Positions 1 to 11,548 of a stretch of DNA of 64,000 nucleotides are shown here, one piece after another; position 1 is the first letter of the stretch, and each line of letters opens with the position of its first letter. The notes below the pieces were generated by a model. The model searched no databases. It was not told the DNA's origin and worked only from the letters and a program-made list of their open reading frames with translations. Both the position numbers and the translations under genes were made by a program. Origin of the DNA: Stenotrophomonas maltophilia (lineage in GTDB: Bacteria > Pseudomonadota > Gammaproteobacteria > Xanthomonadales > Xanthomonadaceae); contig DEVL01000004.1 in assembly GCA_002363385.1 (NCBI GenBank), positions 363,179 through 427,178 on the forward strand, in the 5' to 3' direction.

Positions 1-34
1 AATCTCTCCGGGCGCACCATTGCATCGACGAAGA

Positions 35-62
35 CAGCAGCCCCCGGTTGCTGTTTTTTTTT
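35..62 (+). terminator. Rho-independent terminator of a gene left of the window
   Basis: An 8-bp stem (CAGCAGCC / GGTTGCTG, one G-T wobble) with a CCC loop is followed directly by nine T residues. It would end a plus-strand gene lying outside the window. No coding sequence is recognisable in the first 164 bases. Confidence 0.75.
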
Positions 63-85
63 GCGTTGGCGCCAGCTGTCACCAG

Positions 86-157
86 GTAGTGCCGGCCGCT
101 GGCCGGCTCTCATGAATGCTGGACGATCGCGTGGCGCCGGCCAGCGGCCGGCACTAC
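86..157. repeat. SMAG/REP-like palindromic element, inverted pair
   Basis: Two 22-bp copies face each other (86-107 and 136-157). Each has a GTAG head followed by an almost perfect palindrome with core GCCGGCC-GCT-GGCCGGC. GTAG-headed REP palindromes are known from Stenotrophomonas (SMAG). The pair lies just past the stop codon of the hydrolase gene. It may act as a 3' mRNA stabiliser or terminator, which is inference. Confidence 0.8.
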
Positions 158-164
158 CGGGAGG

Positions 165-1310
165 TTATCCCTGCGGTGCGTGGGCCTGCGCGGCCTGCAT
201 CGCCATCAGGTCGGCTTCGCCCGGCAGTTCCGGCGCTGGGCAGTGACCACCGGCATGGGCGTCATGGGCCAACCAGTCATCCACCACGCCGCCCAGCAGA
301 TCCACGCGCAGTGGCAGGGTGATGTGGTCTTCGCCACGCATCTCGATGTAATGCACGCGCGGGCTGGCGGCAGCCAGACGACGGCCCTGCCCGACCGGCA
401 CATGCTGATCATCTTGGCCATGCAGCAGCAACACGCAGGTACGGCTGTTGGCCAGCGCGCGGGTGACGTCGACGCGGTCCAGGTCCAGATCCAGGCGCTG
501 GCTGGCGGCAACGATCACCTGGTTGATGTCCTGCCCGCCATAGCGCCACCGCCCGTAAGCGGCCATCGCCTGGGCCTTCCAGGCGGTCGGCTGCATCGAC
601 ATCAGGTGCGGGATCATGCTGCGGATCGCATCACCAGCATTGGCGAAGGACTCCATCGCCACCACGCCGGTGACCTGGTCGCCAAGCTTGTCGGCAGTGA
701 ACAGCGCAGTGGCCGCACCGTAGGAAACGCCGAACAGATACAGCGGCCCGACCACCTCCCCGCGCCCCTTCAGCGCGGCGATGACATCGACCACGTCGTC
801 CGATTCGAACGTACCGTAACCGGACGGGCCAGCACCGGAATGGCCGTGATTTCGCAGATCGATGGTGATCACGCGGTAGCCGGACTGCGCCAGCTGCAGC
901 GACCACGGCAGCATCGCATCACCGTTCATCATCCAGCCGTGCAGCACCACCACCGTGCCGCGCGGCGCCTGCGGCTGGAACGGATGCGGCAGGTCCAGGG
1001 CCATGCCGGTACGCAGCGGCTCGCCGTTGTCGTGCTGCTGGGGCAGGTATTCGTAGCGCACCCCGTACTGGCCGGGATCGAACGCACGCCAGAAGATCGG
1101 CACACCTGCGCGGCCGGTGACCCGACCATGGCGGTTGGGGACGCTGTCCACCGCTTCGGCGATGCGCGGCATGTCCAGCAGTGTGGACACGCCACCGGGC
1201 GCGATCAGCCGATCGCTCAACGAGGTCGAGGCAGCGGTGGGGGTCAAGGAGGAGCAGGCAGCCAGCCACAGGCCAGCCCCGGCCAGCAGCAACAGCAGCA
1301 AGCGCTTCAT
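165..1310 (-). CDS. Alpha/beta hydrolase, predicted lipoprotein
   Basis: Protein of 381 residues. The N-terminus (MKRLLLLLLAGAGLWLAAC) is a lipoprotein signal with an LAAC lipobox at about residue 19, so anchoring in the cell envelope is expected. The hydrolase fold shows an oxyanion motif VVLHGW near residue 124, a nucleophile elbow GVSYGA with Ser near 196, an Asp in HGQDD and a His in GEDH, giving a complete Ser-Asp-His triad. The substrate cannot be inferred. The ATG at 1310 is chosen because an in-frame TTG at 1331 would put extra residues ahead of the signal. The gene stands alone, opposite in context to the LysR/pirin pair, and is followed by SMAG repeats. Confidence 0.85.
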   Translation of the reverse strand: MKRLLLLLLAGAGLWLAACSSLTPTAASTSLSDRLIAPGGVSTLLDMPRIAEAVDSVPNRHGRVTGRAGVPIFWRAFDPGQYGVRYEYLPQQHDNGEPLRTGMALDLPHPFQPQAPRGTVVVLHGWMMNGDAMLPWSLQLAQSGYRVITIDLRNHGHSGAGPSGYGTFESDDVVDVIAALKGRGEVVGPLYLFGVSYGAATALFTADKLGDQVTGVVAMESFANAGDAIRSMIPHLMSMQPTAWKAQAMAAYGRWRYGGQDINQVIVAASQRLDLDLDRVDVTRALANSRTCVLLLHGQDDQHVPVGQGRRLAAASPRVHYIEMRGEDHITLPLRVDLLGGVVDDWLAHDAHAGGHCPAPELPGEADLMAMQAAQAHAPQG

Positions 1311-1433
1311 GGGCAGAGTCGGAAAAACCAATCGAGTCGGGCAGGTTACCGATCCGCTCCGCCCCGCTCTATCGCATCCGTATGACCATCCGATGACAGC
1401 GAGGCCAGGATTCAGGTTGGCCCCAGCGGCTGG

Positions 1434-2360
1434 CTAGCCCAGCCAGCCTTCCATCGTCGGCCACCAGCCTGCCAGCACCTCCGGCCGCTGCATGCGCTCG
1501 CGCCACCAGCGCAGGGCCGCCCCTTCCTCGCCGGTGCGCCAGGCCAGCCAGAACGTCTCGTCCGGCTTGGGCTCCTCGACCTGCCTGATCACCAGCCTGC
1601 CATCCCGGACCGCCTGCTGCACATACGGCTCGGGCAGGAAGCCGAAGCCCAGCCCGGCGCACTGCAGGCGGAACTTGCTGACCATGTCCGGCACCGTGAC
1701 GGTGTCCTGCCCCATCAGCAGGCCGACCGTGCGCGGCAGCAGTCGCCGGGCCGAATCGGCCACGGCGATCGCGCAGTGGGTGGCCAGCTGCTCACGACCC
1801 AGCGGTTCGGACGCAGCCGCCAGCGGATGCGAGGGCGCCACCGCGAACACGAAACGCACCACGCCCATCGGCTCGACCACATAGCCCCCGCCGCTGGGGC
1901 CTTCGCCCGCCGCGCCGACCAGCAGGTCCGCGCGCCGGTCCAGCAGCGCCTCCCAGGTGCCCGACAGCGATTCACTGATCAGCCGCATCCGGGTCTGTTC
2001 GGCCACTGCATTGAAGGCGCGCACATCCTCGGCCAGCAGCGCCGGCACGAACATCGAATCGACCGCCACGGTCAGCTCGGCTTCCCAGCCGGACGCCACC
2101 CGGCGCACCCGCATCTCCAGTTCACGCGCCGCCCGCAGCAGATGGCGGCCCTCCTCCAGCAACGCTTCCCCGGCCGGGGTGAGGTGAGCGCGCGGGCCGA
2201 CCCGATCGAACAGCTGCACGCCCAGGTCCTCTTCCAGCTTGGAGACGGTGTAGGAAATGGTCGAAGGAACCTTGTGCAGCGCCTTGCCGGCCGCAGCGAA
2301 CGAGCCACGGCGGTCGATGGCATCCAGGATCTGCAGGGCGTCGAGGCTGAGCTTGAGCAT
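1434..2360 (-). CDS. LysR-family transcriptional regulator
   Basis: Protein of 308 residues, the usual length for the family. The N-terminal winged helix-turn-helix occupies about residues 4-62 (LQILDAIDRRGSFAAAGKAL, then STISYTVSKLEEDLGV and LTPAG). The rest is a periplasmic-binding-protein-like effector domain (about 90-300). It is transcribed away from the pirin gene at 2501 across a 140-bp intergenic region. That arrangement is typical of a LysR regulator acting on its divergent neighbour, so it probably controls the pirin gene. The effector is unknown. Confidence 0.93.
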   Translation of the reverse strand: MLKLSLDALQILDAIDRRGSFAAAGKALHKVPSTISYTVSKLEEDLGVQLFDRVGPRAHLTPAGEALLEEGRHLLRAARELEMRVRRVASGWEAELTVAVDSMFVPALLAEDVRAFNAVAEQTRMRLISESLSGTWEALLDRRADLLVGAAGEGPSGGGYVVEPMGVVRFVFAVAPSHPLAAASEPLGREQLATHCAIAVADSARRLLPRTVGLLMGQDTVTVPDMVSKFRLQCAGLGFGFLPEPYVQQAVRDGRLVIRQVEEPKPDETFWLAWRTGEEGAALRWWRERMQRPEVLAGWWPTMEGWLG

Positions 2361-2500
2361 TCGAATTTTTCGATGATGGCTTGCAAAACTATCCGTTTTT
2401 CAACCCGCCGGAGCAAGCGGATACTGGCCGCAACAGGAAAGGGGCAGCGAACGCCGCCCTGAACCGCCATCGAAACCATCGAACACCGAGGAGATTCACC

Positions 2501-3202
2501 ATGCTGCAGATCCGCAAGAGCAACACCCGTGGCAAGGCCGACCATGGCTGGCTGAACTCCATGCACACCTTCTCCTTCGCCAACTACTACGACCCGCGGT
2601 ACACCAGCTTCGGTCCGCTGCGGGTGATCAACGAAGACCGCGTCGAGGGCGGCCAGGGCTTTGGCACGCACAGCCACAGCAACATGGAGATCGTCTCCTA
2701 TGTGCTCGGCGGCGCGCTGGAACACAAGGACTCGATGGGCACCGGTTCGGTGCTGCGCTACGGCGATGTGCAGCGCATGAGCGCCGGCAGCGGCGTCAGC
2801 CACAGCGAGTTCAACCACTCAGCCAGTGAGCCGGTGCACTTCCTGCAGATCTGGCTGTTCCCCGATCAGGAGAACATCACCCCGAGCTACCAGGAAACGC
2901 ATTTCGCGCCGGAAACCAAGCGTGGGCAGCTGCGCCTGATCGCCTCGCGCGATGGCCGGGACGGCTCGCTGTTGATCCACCAGGACGCGAACATCTACGC
3001 CACGATCCTGGACGGTGACGACCGCGTCCACCTGCCGCTGGCCCCGCGTCGCGGCGCCTATGTGCAGGTGGCCCGCGGGCAGCTGCAGGTCAACGGCATC
3101 ACCCTGGAAACCGGCGATGCGCTGCAGGTCAGCGACGAGGCGCAGCTGACGCTGGAAAACGCCAACGACGCGGAAGTCATCGTGTTCGAGTTGGCACTGT
3201 AA
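2501..3202 (+). CDS. Pirin family cupin protein
   Basis: Protein of 233 residues with the two-cupin pirin fold. The N-terminus contains the pirin signature (HTFSFANYYDP, then FGPLRVINED). The metal-site residues are present as THSHSNMEI and SHSEFNHS (three His and one Glu). Pirins bind Fe or Ni; bacterial members have been reported as quercetin dioxygenases or redox-sensing regulators, and the role here is not determined. The ATG at 2501 follows GAGGAG at good spacing; upstream in-frame codons have no ribosome site. It ends before a bidirectional terminator and converges with the siderophore receptor gene. Confidence 0.93.
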   Translation: MLQIRKSNTRGKADHGWLNSMHTFSFANYYDPRYTSFGPLRVINEDRVEGGQGFGTHSHSNMEIVSYVLGGALEHKDSMGTGSVLRYGDVQRMSAGSGVSHSEFNHSASEPVHFLQIWLFPDQENITPSYQETHFAPETKRGQLRLIASRDGRDGSLLIHQDANIYATILDGDDRVHLPLAPRRGAYVQVARGQLQVNGITLETGDALQVSDEAQLTLENANDAEVIVFELAL

Positions 3203-3221
3203 GCACCCAGCCGCAAACGCA

Positions 3222-3245
3222 GACACCCCGGTTTCCCGGGGTGTC
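3222..3245. terminator. Hairpin terminator between convergent genes
   Basis: A 10-bp stem GACACCCCGG / CCGGGGTGTC with a TTTC loop separates the ends of the pirin and TonB-receptor genes. The T-tract is weak on both sides, so efficiency is uncertain. Confidence 0.65.
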
Positions 3246-3259
3246 GTTCGTTGCGTGGA

Positions 3260-5473
3260 TCAGAACCGGTAGTTCAGGGTCAGCCGCACGTTGCGCGGCT
3301 CGCCCCAGGTGTAGGTGCTGTACCAGCTGAAGATCGTGTAGTAATGCTTGTCCAGCAGGTTGTTGACGTTGAGCGTTGCCGACAGCTGGTCGTTGAACTG
3401 GTAACGCGCCATGGCATCGAGCAGCCAGTACGGTTCGGTACGATGGATCTGGCTTCCGCCAGTGGCCGGGTTGGTGATGGTGCCGAACGTGCTGCCCTGC
3501 CAGCGCGCGCCGCCGCCGATGCTCCAGCCGTCAGCCGCACCAGTGAGGCGGTAGCTGGTGTGCACGCTGAACTGATCTTCCGGTTCCAGCGTGGAGACCT
3601 TGGTGGACTGCTGCCGCGCGATCTTGTGCGCGTAGCCACCCTGGATCTGCCAGCCCGGCGCAAGCTGACCGGATACCTCCAGCTCATAGCCCTTGGTGCG
3701 CACCCCCATCAGGCCTTCATAGGCGATCCCGCCGCGCGGCGTCCTGCCGCCGGTCGGTTGCGCGTAGTTGTCCTGCTCCAGCTGGAATACCGCCGCACTG
3801 GCGTTGAGGCGACCGTCGTAGAACTCCGCCTTCAGGCCCGCTTCGTAGCTGCGCCCTTCCAACGGATCCAGCACCCGACCCTGTTCGTCCTGGTTGCCCT
3901 GCGGCTTGAAGATGGTGCTGTAGCTGGCGAACACCGAAAAATTGCGGTTGAGGTCGTACACCAGGCCGGCGTACGGCACGACCACGCCGCTCTCGTCGGT
4001 GTCCGGGGATTTATAGTTGGCGATGCGGCTGCCGACGATCAGCTTGAGCGGATCGGCCAGGTCGAAACGGCCCACCACGTAGGCCCCACTCTCGCGGGTG
4101 ACCTGGTTGTCACCGTAGCCCCACTGCCAGTCCGGCTCGGGCACATCACCCGTCCACGCGTAGTAGTCGGCGACGCTGCTCACGTAGCCCGGCTGCGGCG
4201 AATAGCCGTTGTTGACCCAGCGCCTGCGCGACACGCTGCCACCGACGACCAGCTCATGCAGCCGGCCGAACCACTCGAACTTGCCGCTGACGTACAGATC
4301 AGCCGCGTTGCTGGTGGTCTTGCCGATGTACTGGCCCAGCCACATGCTCACGCCCTCGCCGGTCACCGGATCCGGATTGCCACCGGCCGCCGCGCCCAGC
4401 GAGGCGTCATAGCCGTTGACCTGGTGGTTGAGCTGCAGCTTGGCGACCCAGTCATTGGCGAAGGTGTGCTCCAGCGTGGCGAAGCCGGTACGCGCGTACT
4501 GGCCCCAGCGGCTCCAGCGCGCCCCGTTGTTGAACGAGCGCGGCATGTCGTTGAAGTTGCCGGCACTGTCCAGCAGCGGAATGCCGCCCCAGCTGGAGCC
4601 TTCGGGATCGCTGTCCTGGTAATCGGCACCGACGGTCAGCAGCGTGCTCTCGCCGAGGTCGGCTTCCAGAATGCCGTAGAACACCTCATTGCTGCGCTGG
4701 TAGTGGTCGACATTGGAATGCTTGTCCTGGTAAGCGCCGACCACGCGGCCGCGCACGCGACCGCTCTCGGTGAGCGGGCCAGCGACATCGACTTCGGCGC
4801 GGTAGCTGTCCCACGAACCGACACCCAGCGTGGCGCTGCCGGCCAGCTCCCGGGTAGGCTTCTTGCGCACCAGGTTGATGGTCGCGCCCGGGTCGCCCAT
4901 GCCGGTCAGCAGCCCGGTGGCCCCCTTGAGCACTTCCACGCGATCGTAGATGGCCATGTCACTGAGCGTGTTGCCGGCCGAGTACGCCGAATCGCGCGCC
5001 ATCGGGATGCCGTCGTACTGGAAGTTCTGCACCGCGAAGCCGCGCGCGTAGTACTCGGTGCGCTCGCTGTCGTAAGTGACGATGCTCACGCCGGGCGTGA
5101 CCTTCATGACGTCATCGATACCGTTGAGCCCGAAGTCGTTCATTTCCTGCCGGGTGATCACGCTGATCGACTGAGGGGTCTGGCGCGGGCTGAGCACCAG
5201 GCGGGTGGCCGTGGCGATCGTGCCGGGCGTATAGGAATCACTGCCTTCGGTCACGGTGCCGAGCTGGTTGGCGGTGACCTGCACGGTCTGCAGGGTCTGT
5301 GCGCCGTCCTTAACAGGTGTGTCATCCGCCGGCGCCTCTTCGGCCTGCACGGACGAGGCGGACAGGGCCAAGCCCAGCACGCAGGCCATCGCCTGCATCA
5401 ACGGGGAGAACGCGGGAACAGCACGACGGCGACCCGAGTGGATCAGGGCAACACGGAACGGAACGACGGACAC
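3260..5473 (-). CDS. TonB-dependent siderophore receptor (FhuE/FpvA type)
   Basis: Protein of 737 residues for outer-membrane uptake of ferric siderophores. A signal peptide ends near residue 44 (ASSVQA). The plug domain (about 55-190) contains PQSISVITRQEM, the PGVSI segment and GATGLLTGMGDPGATINLVRK, typical of ferric-siderophore receptors. The remainder is a beta-barrel ending in aromatic Phe (LNYRF), the outer-membrane insertion signature. The start is GTG at 5473, preceded by GGAGG at 7 bases. No N-terminal anti-sigma-interacting extension is obvious, and no TonB/ExbBD, synthase or Fur-box-like palindrome is seen nearby. It may therefore be an orphan receptor for a xenosiderophore (inference). 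Confidence 0.93.
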   Translation of the reverse strand: MSVVPFRVALIHSGRRRAVPAFSPLMQAMACVLGLALSASSVQAEEAPADDTPVKDGAQTLQTVQVTANQLGTVTEGSDSYTPGTIATATRLVLSPRQTPQSISVITRQEMNDFGLNGIDDVMKVTPGVSIVTYDSERTEYYARGFAVQNFQYDGIPMARDSAYSAGNTLSDMAIYDRVEVLKGATGLLTGMGDPGATINLVRKKPTRELAGSATLGVGSWDSYRAEVDVAGPLTESGRVRGRVVGAYQDKHSNVDHYQRSNEVFYGILEADLGESTLLTVGADYQDSDPEGSSWGGIPLLDSAGNFNDMPRSFNNGARWSRWGQYARTGFATLEHTFANDWVAKLQLNHQVNGYDASLGAAAGGNPDPVTGEGVSMWLGQYIGKTTSNAADLYVSGKFEWFGRLHELVVGGSVSRRRWVNNGYSPQPGYVSSVADYYAWTGDVPEPDWQWGYGDNQVTRESGAYVVGRFDLADPLKLIVGSRIANYKSPDTDESGVVVPYAGLVYDLNRNFSVFASYSTIFKPQGNQDEQGRVLDPLEGRSYEAGLKAEFYDGRLNASAAVFQLEQDNYAQPTGGRTPRGGIAYEGLMGVRTKGYELEVSGQLAPGWQIQGGYAHKIARQQSTKVSTLEPEDQFSVHTSYRLTGAADGWSIGGGARWQGSTFGTITNPATGGSQIHRTEPYWLLDAMARYQFNDQLSATLNVNNLLDKHYYTIFSWYSTYTWGEPRNVRLTLNYRF

Positions 5474-5690
5474 GGCAATGCCTCCAGGCAGGAAGGGACT
5501 CCTCTGGCGGCGGCTGGAGGGAACGAATGGGCGGCATGATGCCGCATCCGGGGCTACAGCGAAAGGCTATCGCGGCAGGCAACCGGGTGGAGAGCCCTGC
5601 AGACAGGCGACGCTCCGGCTGCAGCCGGGGCGCCGCAGGTCATTGGCCGGTGGCGATCAGGTCAGGTGATCCGCCGGTCCGCTGACCGGA

Positions 5691-6839
5691 TCAGCCACGC
5701 GGCACCGGCGCATCCGAGGCAATCAGCTTCTCCTGCTTGAGCTCGGCCCAGAAGGCCCCCGGCACCGCCACCGACATCGACGCGACGTTGGCCAGGACCT
5801 GTTCGGGCGTGCGCGCGCCCGGAATGACCGCCGATACCACCTCGGGTGCATCGGCGAACTGCAGCGCCGCCGTGCGCAGGTCCACACCATGGCGATCGCA
5901 GATGGCCTGCACCCTGGCGCGCTTTTCCGGCGCCCAGGACGGCACCTTGCCGTCATAGAGATACCGGTCCCGCCCGGCCAGGTAGCCCGCCAACAGCGGC
6001 GACCCGACTACGACCGACGCGCCATGCGCGGCGATCTTCGGGAAGGTGTCATGCAAGGCCTGCTCGTGATCCAGCAGCGAGTACTGGCAGGCCAGCAGGA
6101 AGATATCCGGGTCGGACTCGGCCACCGCACGCAGCGCCGGCTCGGGGCGATTGACGCCGAACCCCCAGGCTTTGATAAGTCCCTCCTCGCGCATGCGCGT
6201 CAGCGCCGGCATCGCGCCTTTCGCGGCCTCTGCGAAACGCTGCTCCCACGGCATGCCGAGGTCTTTCTCGTTGTCCGGCGACAGGTCATGAATGAAGACA
6301 ACGTCCAGCTGCGACACCCCGAGCCGGTTGAGGCTGTCCTCCACCGAGCGCCGCGTGCCGTCGGCAGAGTAGTCGTAGCGGTAACGGAACGGCGACGGGT
6401 CCTTCCACATCACCTCCTGCAGCTCACCGGCGGTGGCCGTCAGCAGGCGCCCGACCTTGGTCGACAACGTGTACTCACGCGCGGGATGGTTGTGCAGATG
6501 GTGGCCGTAACGGCGCTCGCTCAGGCCAAGCCCGTACCACGGCGACGTATCGAAACAGCGCACCCCGGCCGCATAGGCGGCGGCGAGGGTGGCTTCGCTC
6601 TGCGCATCGGTCGCGGCCGCGAAACCATTGCCGATCGCGACACCGCCCAGGCCCAGACGGGTCTGCGGACGATAGCGCCTGCCCTGCTGTGCGGGGTTGC
6701 CCGGCAAGGGCTTCGCCGAGGCCTGGCCGCGGGTGGGCAGGACACTGCCCGGCCCAGCCGACTGCGCCATCAACGGCGAGGCGGCGAAAGCGGCGGTACC
6801 GGCGGCGGCAACGGAGAGGAAGTGGCGACGTGTGTTCAC
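5691..6839 (-). CDS. Aldo/keto reductase with Tat signal peptide
   Basis: Protein of 382 residues beginning with a twin-arginine signal (NTRRHFLSVAAAGTAAFA, cleavage after MAQSA), so it is predicted to be exported folded, with its nucleotide cofactor, to the periplasm. The catalytic tetrad is visible: Asp and Tyr in CFDTSPWYGLGLSE, Lys in STKVGR, His in VVFIHDLS. The central region resembles the D-threo-aldose/L-fucose dehydrogenase branch. The start is GTG at 6839, with AGGAG five bases upstream; earlier in-frame codons would put 25 residues before the Tat motif. The true substrate is not inferable. Confidence 0.9.
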   Translation of the reverse strand: MNTRRHFLSVAAAGTAAFAASPLMAQSAGPGSVLPTRGQASAKPLPGNPAQQGRRYRPQTRLGLGGVAIGNGFAAATDAQSEATLAAAYAAGVRCFDTSPWYGLGLSERRYGHHLHNHPAREYTLSTKVGRLLTATAGELQEVMWKDPSPFRYRYDYSADGTRRSVEDSLNRLGVSQLDVVFIHDLSPDNEKDLGMPWEQRFAEAAKGAMPALTRMREEGLIKAWGFGVNRPEPALRAVAESDPDIFLLACQYSLLDHEQALHDTFPKIAAHGASVVVGSPLLAGYLAGRDRYLYDGKVPSWAPEKRARVQAICDRHGVDLRTAALQFADAPEVVSAVIPGARTPEQVLANVASMSVAVPGAFWAELKQEKLIASDAPVPRG

Positions 6840-6952
6840 GGCGACTCCTGTTTCTGCGGGGGAAGCACACACCTTCGCAGAGTGGCGGTGCAGAGCATGC
6901 CTGTGCCGCGTCAAGGCAGCGGCAACAGTGCCCTTTCCCGCCTTGCGGATGC

Positions 6953-7633
6953 TCAGCCCTGCCCAGCGCCTGCGTTGAGAAGCAGCGTCTCGATCTCGCG
7001 GTAGCCGCGCTGGCGTGCATGCTGCAGTGGGCTTACGCCTTCACCGTCGGGCAGGTTCACGTCCGCACCTGCCGCGATGAGCTGACGGACGATCTCGACA
7101 TGCCGTGGGCCGCCATCGGCGAGGATGATCGCCTCCAGCAGCGCGGTCCATTGCAGGTTGTTGACGTGATCCACCTCGACACCGGCTGCGATGAGCGTCG
7201 CCACGGTCTCCACATGCCCGCGTTCGGCCGCCGGAATGAGGGCGGTGCCACCGTAGCGGTTGGTGCTTTTCAGGTCGGCACCCGCCGCCAGCGTTGCGCG
7301 CAGGATCTCGAGATGCCCGCGGGCACCGGCGTAGAGGTAGGGGCTGTCCTGGATCGCATCCTTGGCGTTGACGTCGGCACCGGCCTGGATCAGCGCAAGC
7401 GCGGCCTCTACGTGGTTGCGGTGGGTCGCGACCAGCAACGGGGTCGCCTTCGCCGCGCCGCGCGCATCCACCTGTGCACCTTGCCCCAGCAGCGTACGCA
7501 CCGCGCTGGCATCGCCCTTTTCCGCCGCACGATGCAGGCGCTCATCCAACGACGCCGCACTGAGCGGCATGACCATGCCCATCAGCATGCTCATGACCAC
7601 CCAACCACGGATCGACCTCCGTCCCATCGACAT
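6953..7633 (-). CDS. Ankyrin-repeat protein with signal peptide
   Basis: Protein of 226 residues. After an N-terminal hydrophobic segment (WVVMSMLMGMVMPLSAAS) there are about five or six tandem ankyrin repeats, recognisable by recurring ATPLLVA-H, A-L-LIQAGADVNAKD and VNLPDGEGVSPLQHA patterns. It is probably periplasmic and works by protein-protein contact. The start at 7633 has AAGGAG upstream. The gene lies 113 bp upstream of the aldo/keto reductase on the same strand, so co-transcription is possible. No partner can be named. Confidence 0.88.
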   Translation of the reverse strand: MSMGRRSIRGWVVMSMLMGMVMPLSAASLDERLHRAAEKGDASAVRTLLGQGAQVDARGAAKATPLLVATHRNHVEAALALIQAGADVNAKDAIQDSPYLYAGARGHLEILRATLAAGADLKSTNRYGGTALIPAAERGHVETVATLIAAGVEVDHVNNLQWTALLEAIILADGGPRHVEIVRQLIAAGADVNLPDGEGVSPLQHARQRGYREIETLLLNAGAGQG

Positions 7634-7821
7634 GTTCCTGCTCCTTACACGGGTGGCGCCCGGAGGGACGCCGCTGGACAACGACCGTAGCCGAGCGGCC
7701 ACGCCGGCACCAATGAAGATTGGGGATCGACTGCATGCGCCATCCGAATGCGTCAGCCGGCGCGCCGTCCGCCTGTTTCATGCGACGCTGCGCGCCATAT
7801 CCCACACGGAAGCGCACCACC

Positions 7822-8199
7822 ATGCTGCACCACCTTTCACTGGGCGTGCGCGATCTCGCTCGTGCAGCCGCCTTCCACGATGCCGCGCTCGTCGCGCTGG
7901 GCATGCGCCGTGTTTTTGAAGACGACGAGGCCATCGGGTATGGGTATGCCGAGGATGAGGATTTGCTGTGCCTGAAGCTGCGGGCCGATGCCTCGCCCCC
8001 GGGCCCCGGATTCCACTTGGCCCTCGGGGCGCCCTCGCGCCAGGCCGTGGATGCGTTCCACCGTGATGCACTGGCGGTTGGCGGCACCTGCAACGGGCCG
8101 CCGGGGCTGCGCGAGGAGTATGGCGATCACTACTACGCCGCGTTCCTGATCGATCCGGATGGGCATCGCATCGAGGCGGTCTGCAAGTCAGTGGTTTGA
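7822..8199 (+). CDS. VOC (glyoxalase/bleomycin-resistance) family protein
   Basis: Protein of 125 residues with a single vicinal-oxygen-chelate module: MLHHLSLGVRDL at the start (His metal ligand) and AAFLIDPDGHRIEAVC at the end (the DPDGHRIE signature with its Glu ligand). Members include lyases, isomerases and dioxygenases; a specific reaction cannot be assigned. The ATG at 7822 is chosen because the domain begins there; a longer ORF upstream lacks VOC similarity. It is divergent from the ankyrin gene. Confidence 0.88.
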   Translation: MLHHLSLGVRDLARAAAFHDAALVALGMRRVFEDDEAIGYGYAEDEDLLCLKLRADASPPGPGFHLALGAPSRQAVDAFHRDALAVGGTCNGPPGLREEYGDHYYAAFLIDPDGHRIEAVCKSVV

Positions 8200-8227
8200 A
8201 CCGGATCGCGCAACCGGATCGCACAAG

Positions 8228-8260
8228 AAAAAGGCCTCCGTACTTGCGTACGAAGGCCTC
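8228..8260 (-). terminator. Rho-independent terminator after tRNA-Ser
   Basis: Read on the minus strand, a 12-13-bp stem GAGGCCTTCGTAC / GTACGGAGGCCT with a GCAA loop is followed by TTTTTC. It lies ten bases beyond the CCA end of tRNA-Ser. Confidence 0.88.
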
Positions 8261-8269
8261 TTCTACAAC

Positions 8270-8362
8270 TGGCGGAGCGGGAGGGATTCGAACCCTCGAT
8301 AGAGTTTTAAGCCCTATACTCCCTTAGCAGGGGAGCCCCTTCAGCCACTCGGGCACCGCTCC
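8270..8362 (-). tRNA. tRNA-Ser (anticodon GCT)
   Basis: On the minus strand the sequence runs from GGAGCGGTGCCCGAGTGGCT to CGCTCCGCCA, 93 nt including an encoded CCA. The acceptor stem GGAGCGG pairs with CCGCTCC. The anticodon arm CTCCC-CTGCTAA-GGGAG gives anticodon GCT (codons AGC/AGU). A long variable arm (GTATAGGGCTTAAAACTCTAT) marks a class II tRNA, and the T-arm GGGTTCGAATCCC is intact. It lies downstream of csrA, the same neighbourhood as in many gammaproteobacteria. Confidence 0.97.
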
Positions 8363-8443
8363 AGTGTTCTTGGTCCGCCGCTGTGATGAATCATCTCAGC
8401 GGGGGCGCGAATAATAACGTTTTCCGCGCCCTCAGGTAAAGCC

Positions 8444-8647
8444 TTAATCCGAAGAATTTTCACTTCCGGATGCATTCGGCTCATCACCGCGCTGGATGCG
8501 CTGGTAAATCTCTTCGCGGTGCACGGCCACGTCCTTCGGAGCGGTGATACCGATACGCACCTGGTTGCCCTTGACGCCGAGCACGGTCACGCTGACCGAG
8601 TCACCGATCATCAGGGTTTCGCCTACACGGCGAGTCAGGATCAACAT
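8444..8647 (-). CDS. csrA: Carbon storage regulator CsrA (RsmA)
   Basis: Protein of 67 residues, a small dimeric RNA-binding post-transcriptional regulator that binds GGA motifs near ribosome sites. The N-terminus MLILTRRVGETLMIGD and the RNA-contact segment ITAPKDVAVHREEIY match the family, including the conserved VHREEIY helix start. The C-terminal tail is Ser/Asn/Glu-rich. The start at 8647 is preceded by GGAG. It sits downstream of alaS (145-bp gap) and upstream of tRNA-Ser. In xanthomonads CsrA affects motility, exopolysaccharide and virulence (family knowledge). Confidence 0.97.
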   Translation of the reverse strand: MLILTRRVGETLMIGDSVSVTVLGVKGNQVRIGITAPKDVAVHREEIYQRIQRGDEPNASGSENSSD

Positions 8648-8792
8648 TTGTTCAAGTCTCCAGGGGAACCGGTGGTGGCATTTCCCCACCGGCTTGGCGC
8701 CCCGGCAAGAGCGCCCCACGACAACGGGAAAAGATTCGCCATAGTACCGTCAGGCCTCCCGCCCCTTCAAGGAGCAGAAGGCCTCAGGCTGT

Positions 8793-11441
<2,649 letters not shown>

Positions 11442-11548
11442 GGGGGGCTGGCTTTGTGCGGGCCGGTCAGTCCCTGGCACGCAGCCCCAATGGCCGGGTG
11501 TCAATTGCAGGACCGCCGAAACCACAAAGGGTATCAGGCCCGGGCCGC

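Noticed and set aside
1311..1331. Upstream TTG start for the hydrolase adding seven residues
   Set aside because: It would place residues before the lipoprotein signal; the ATG at 1310 gives a normal lipobox signal.
3251..5539. Very long open frame (762 codons) on the plus strand
   Set aside because: It lies exactly antisense to the TonB-dependent receptor, which has a signal peptide, plug and barrel. The antisense frame is low-complexity Ala/Arg/Val and is an effect of high GC codon bias.
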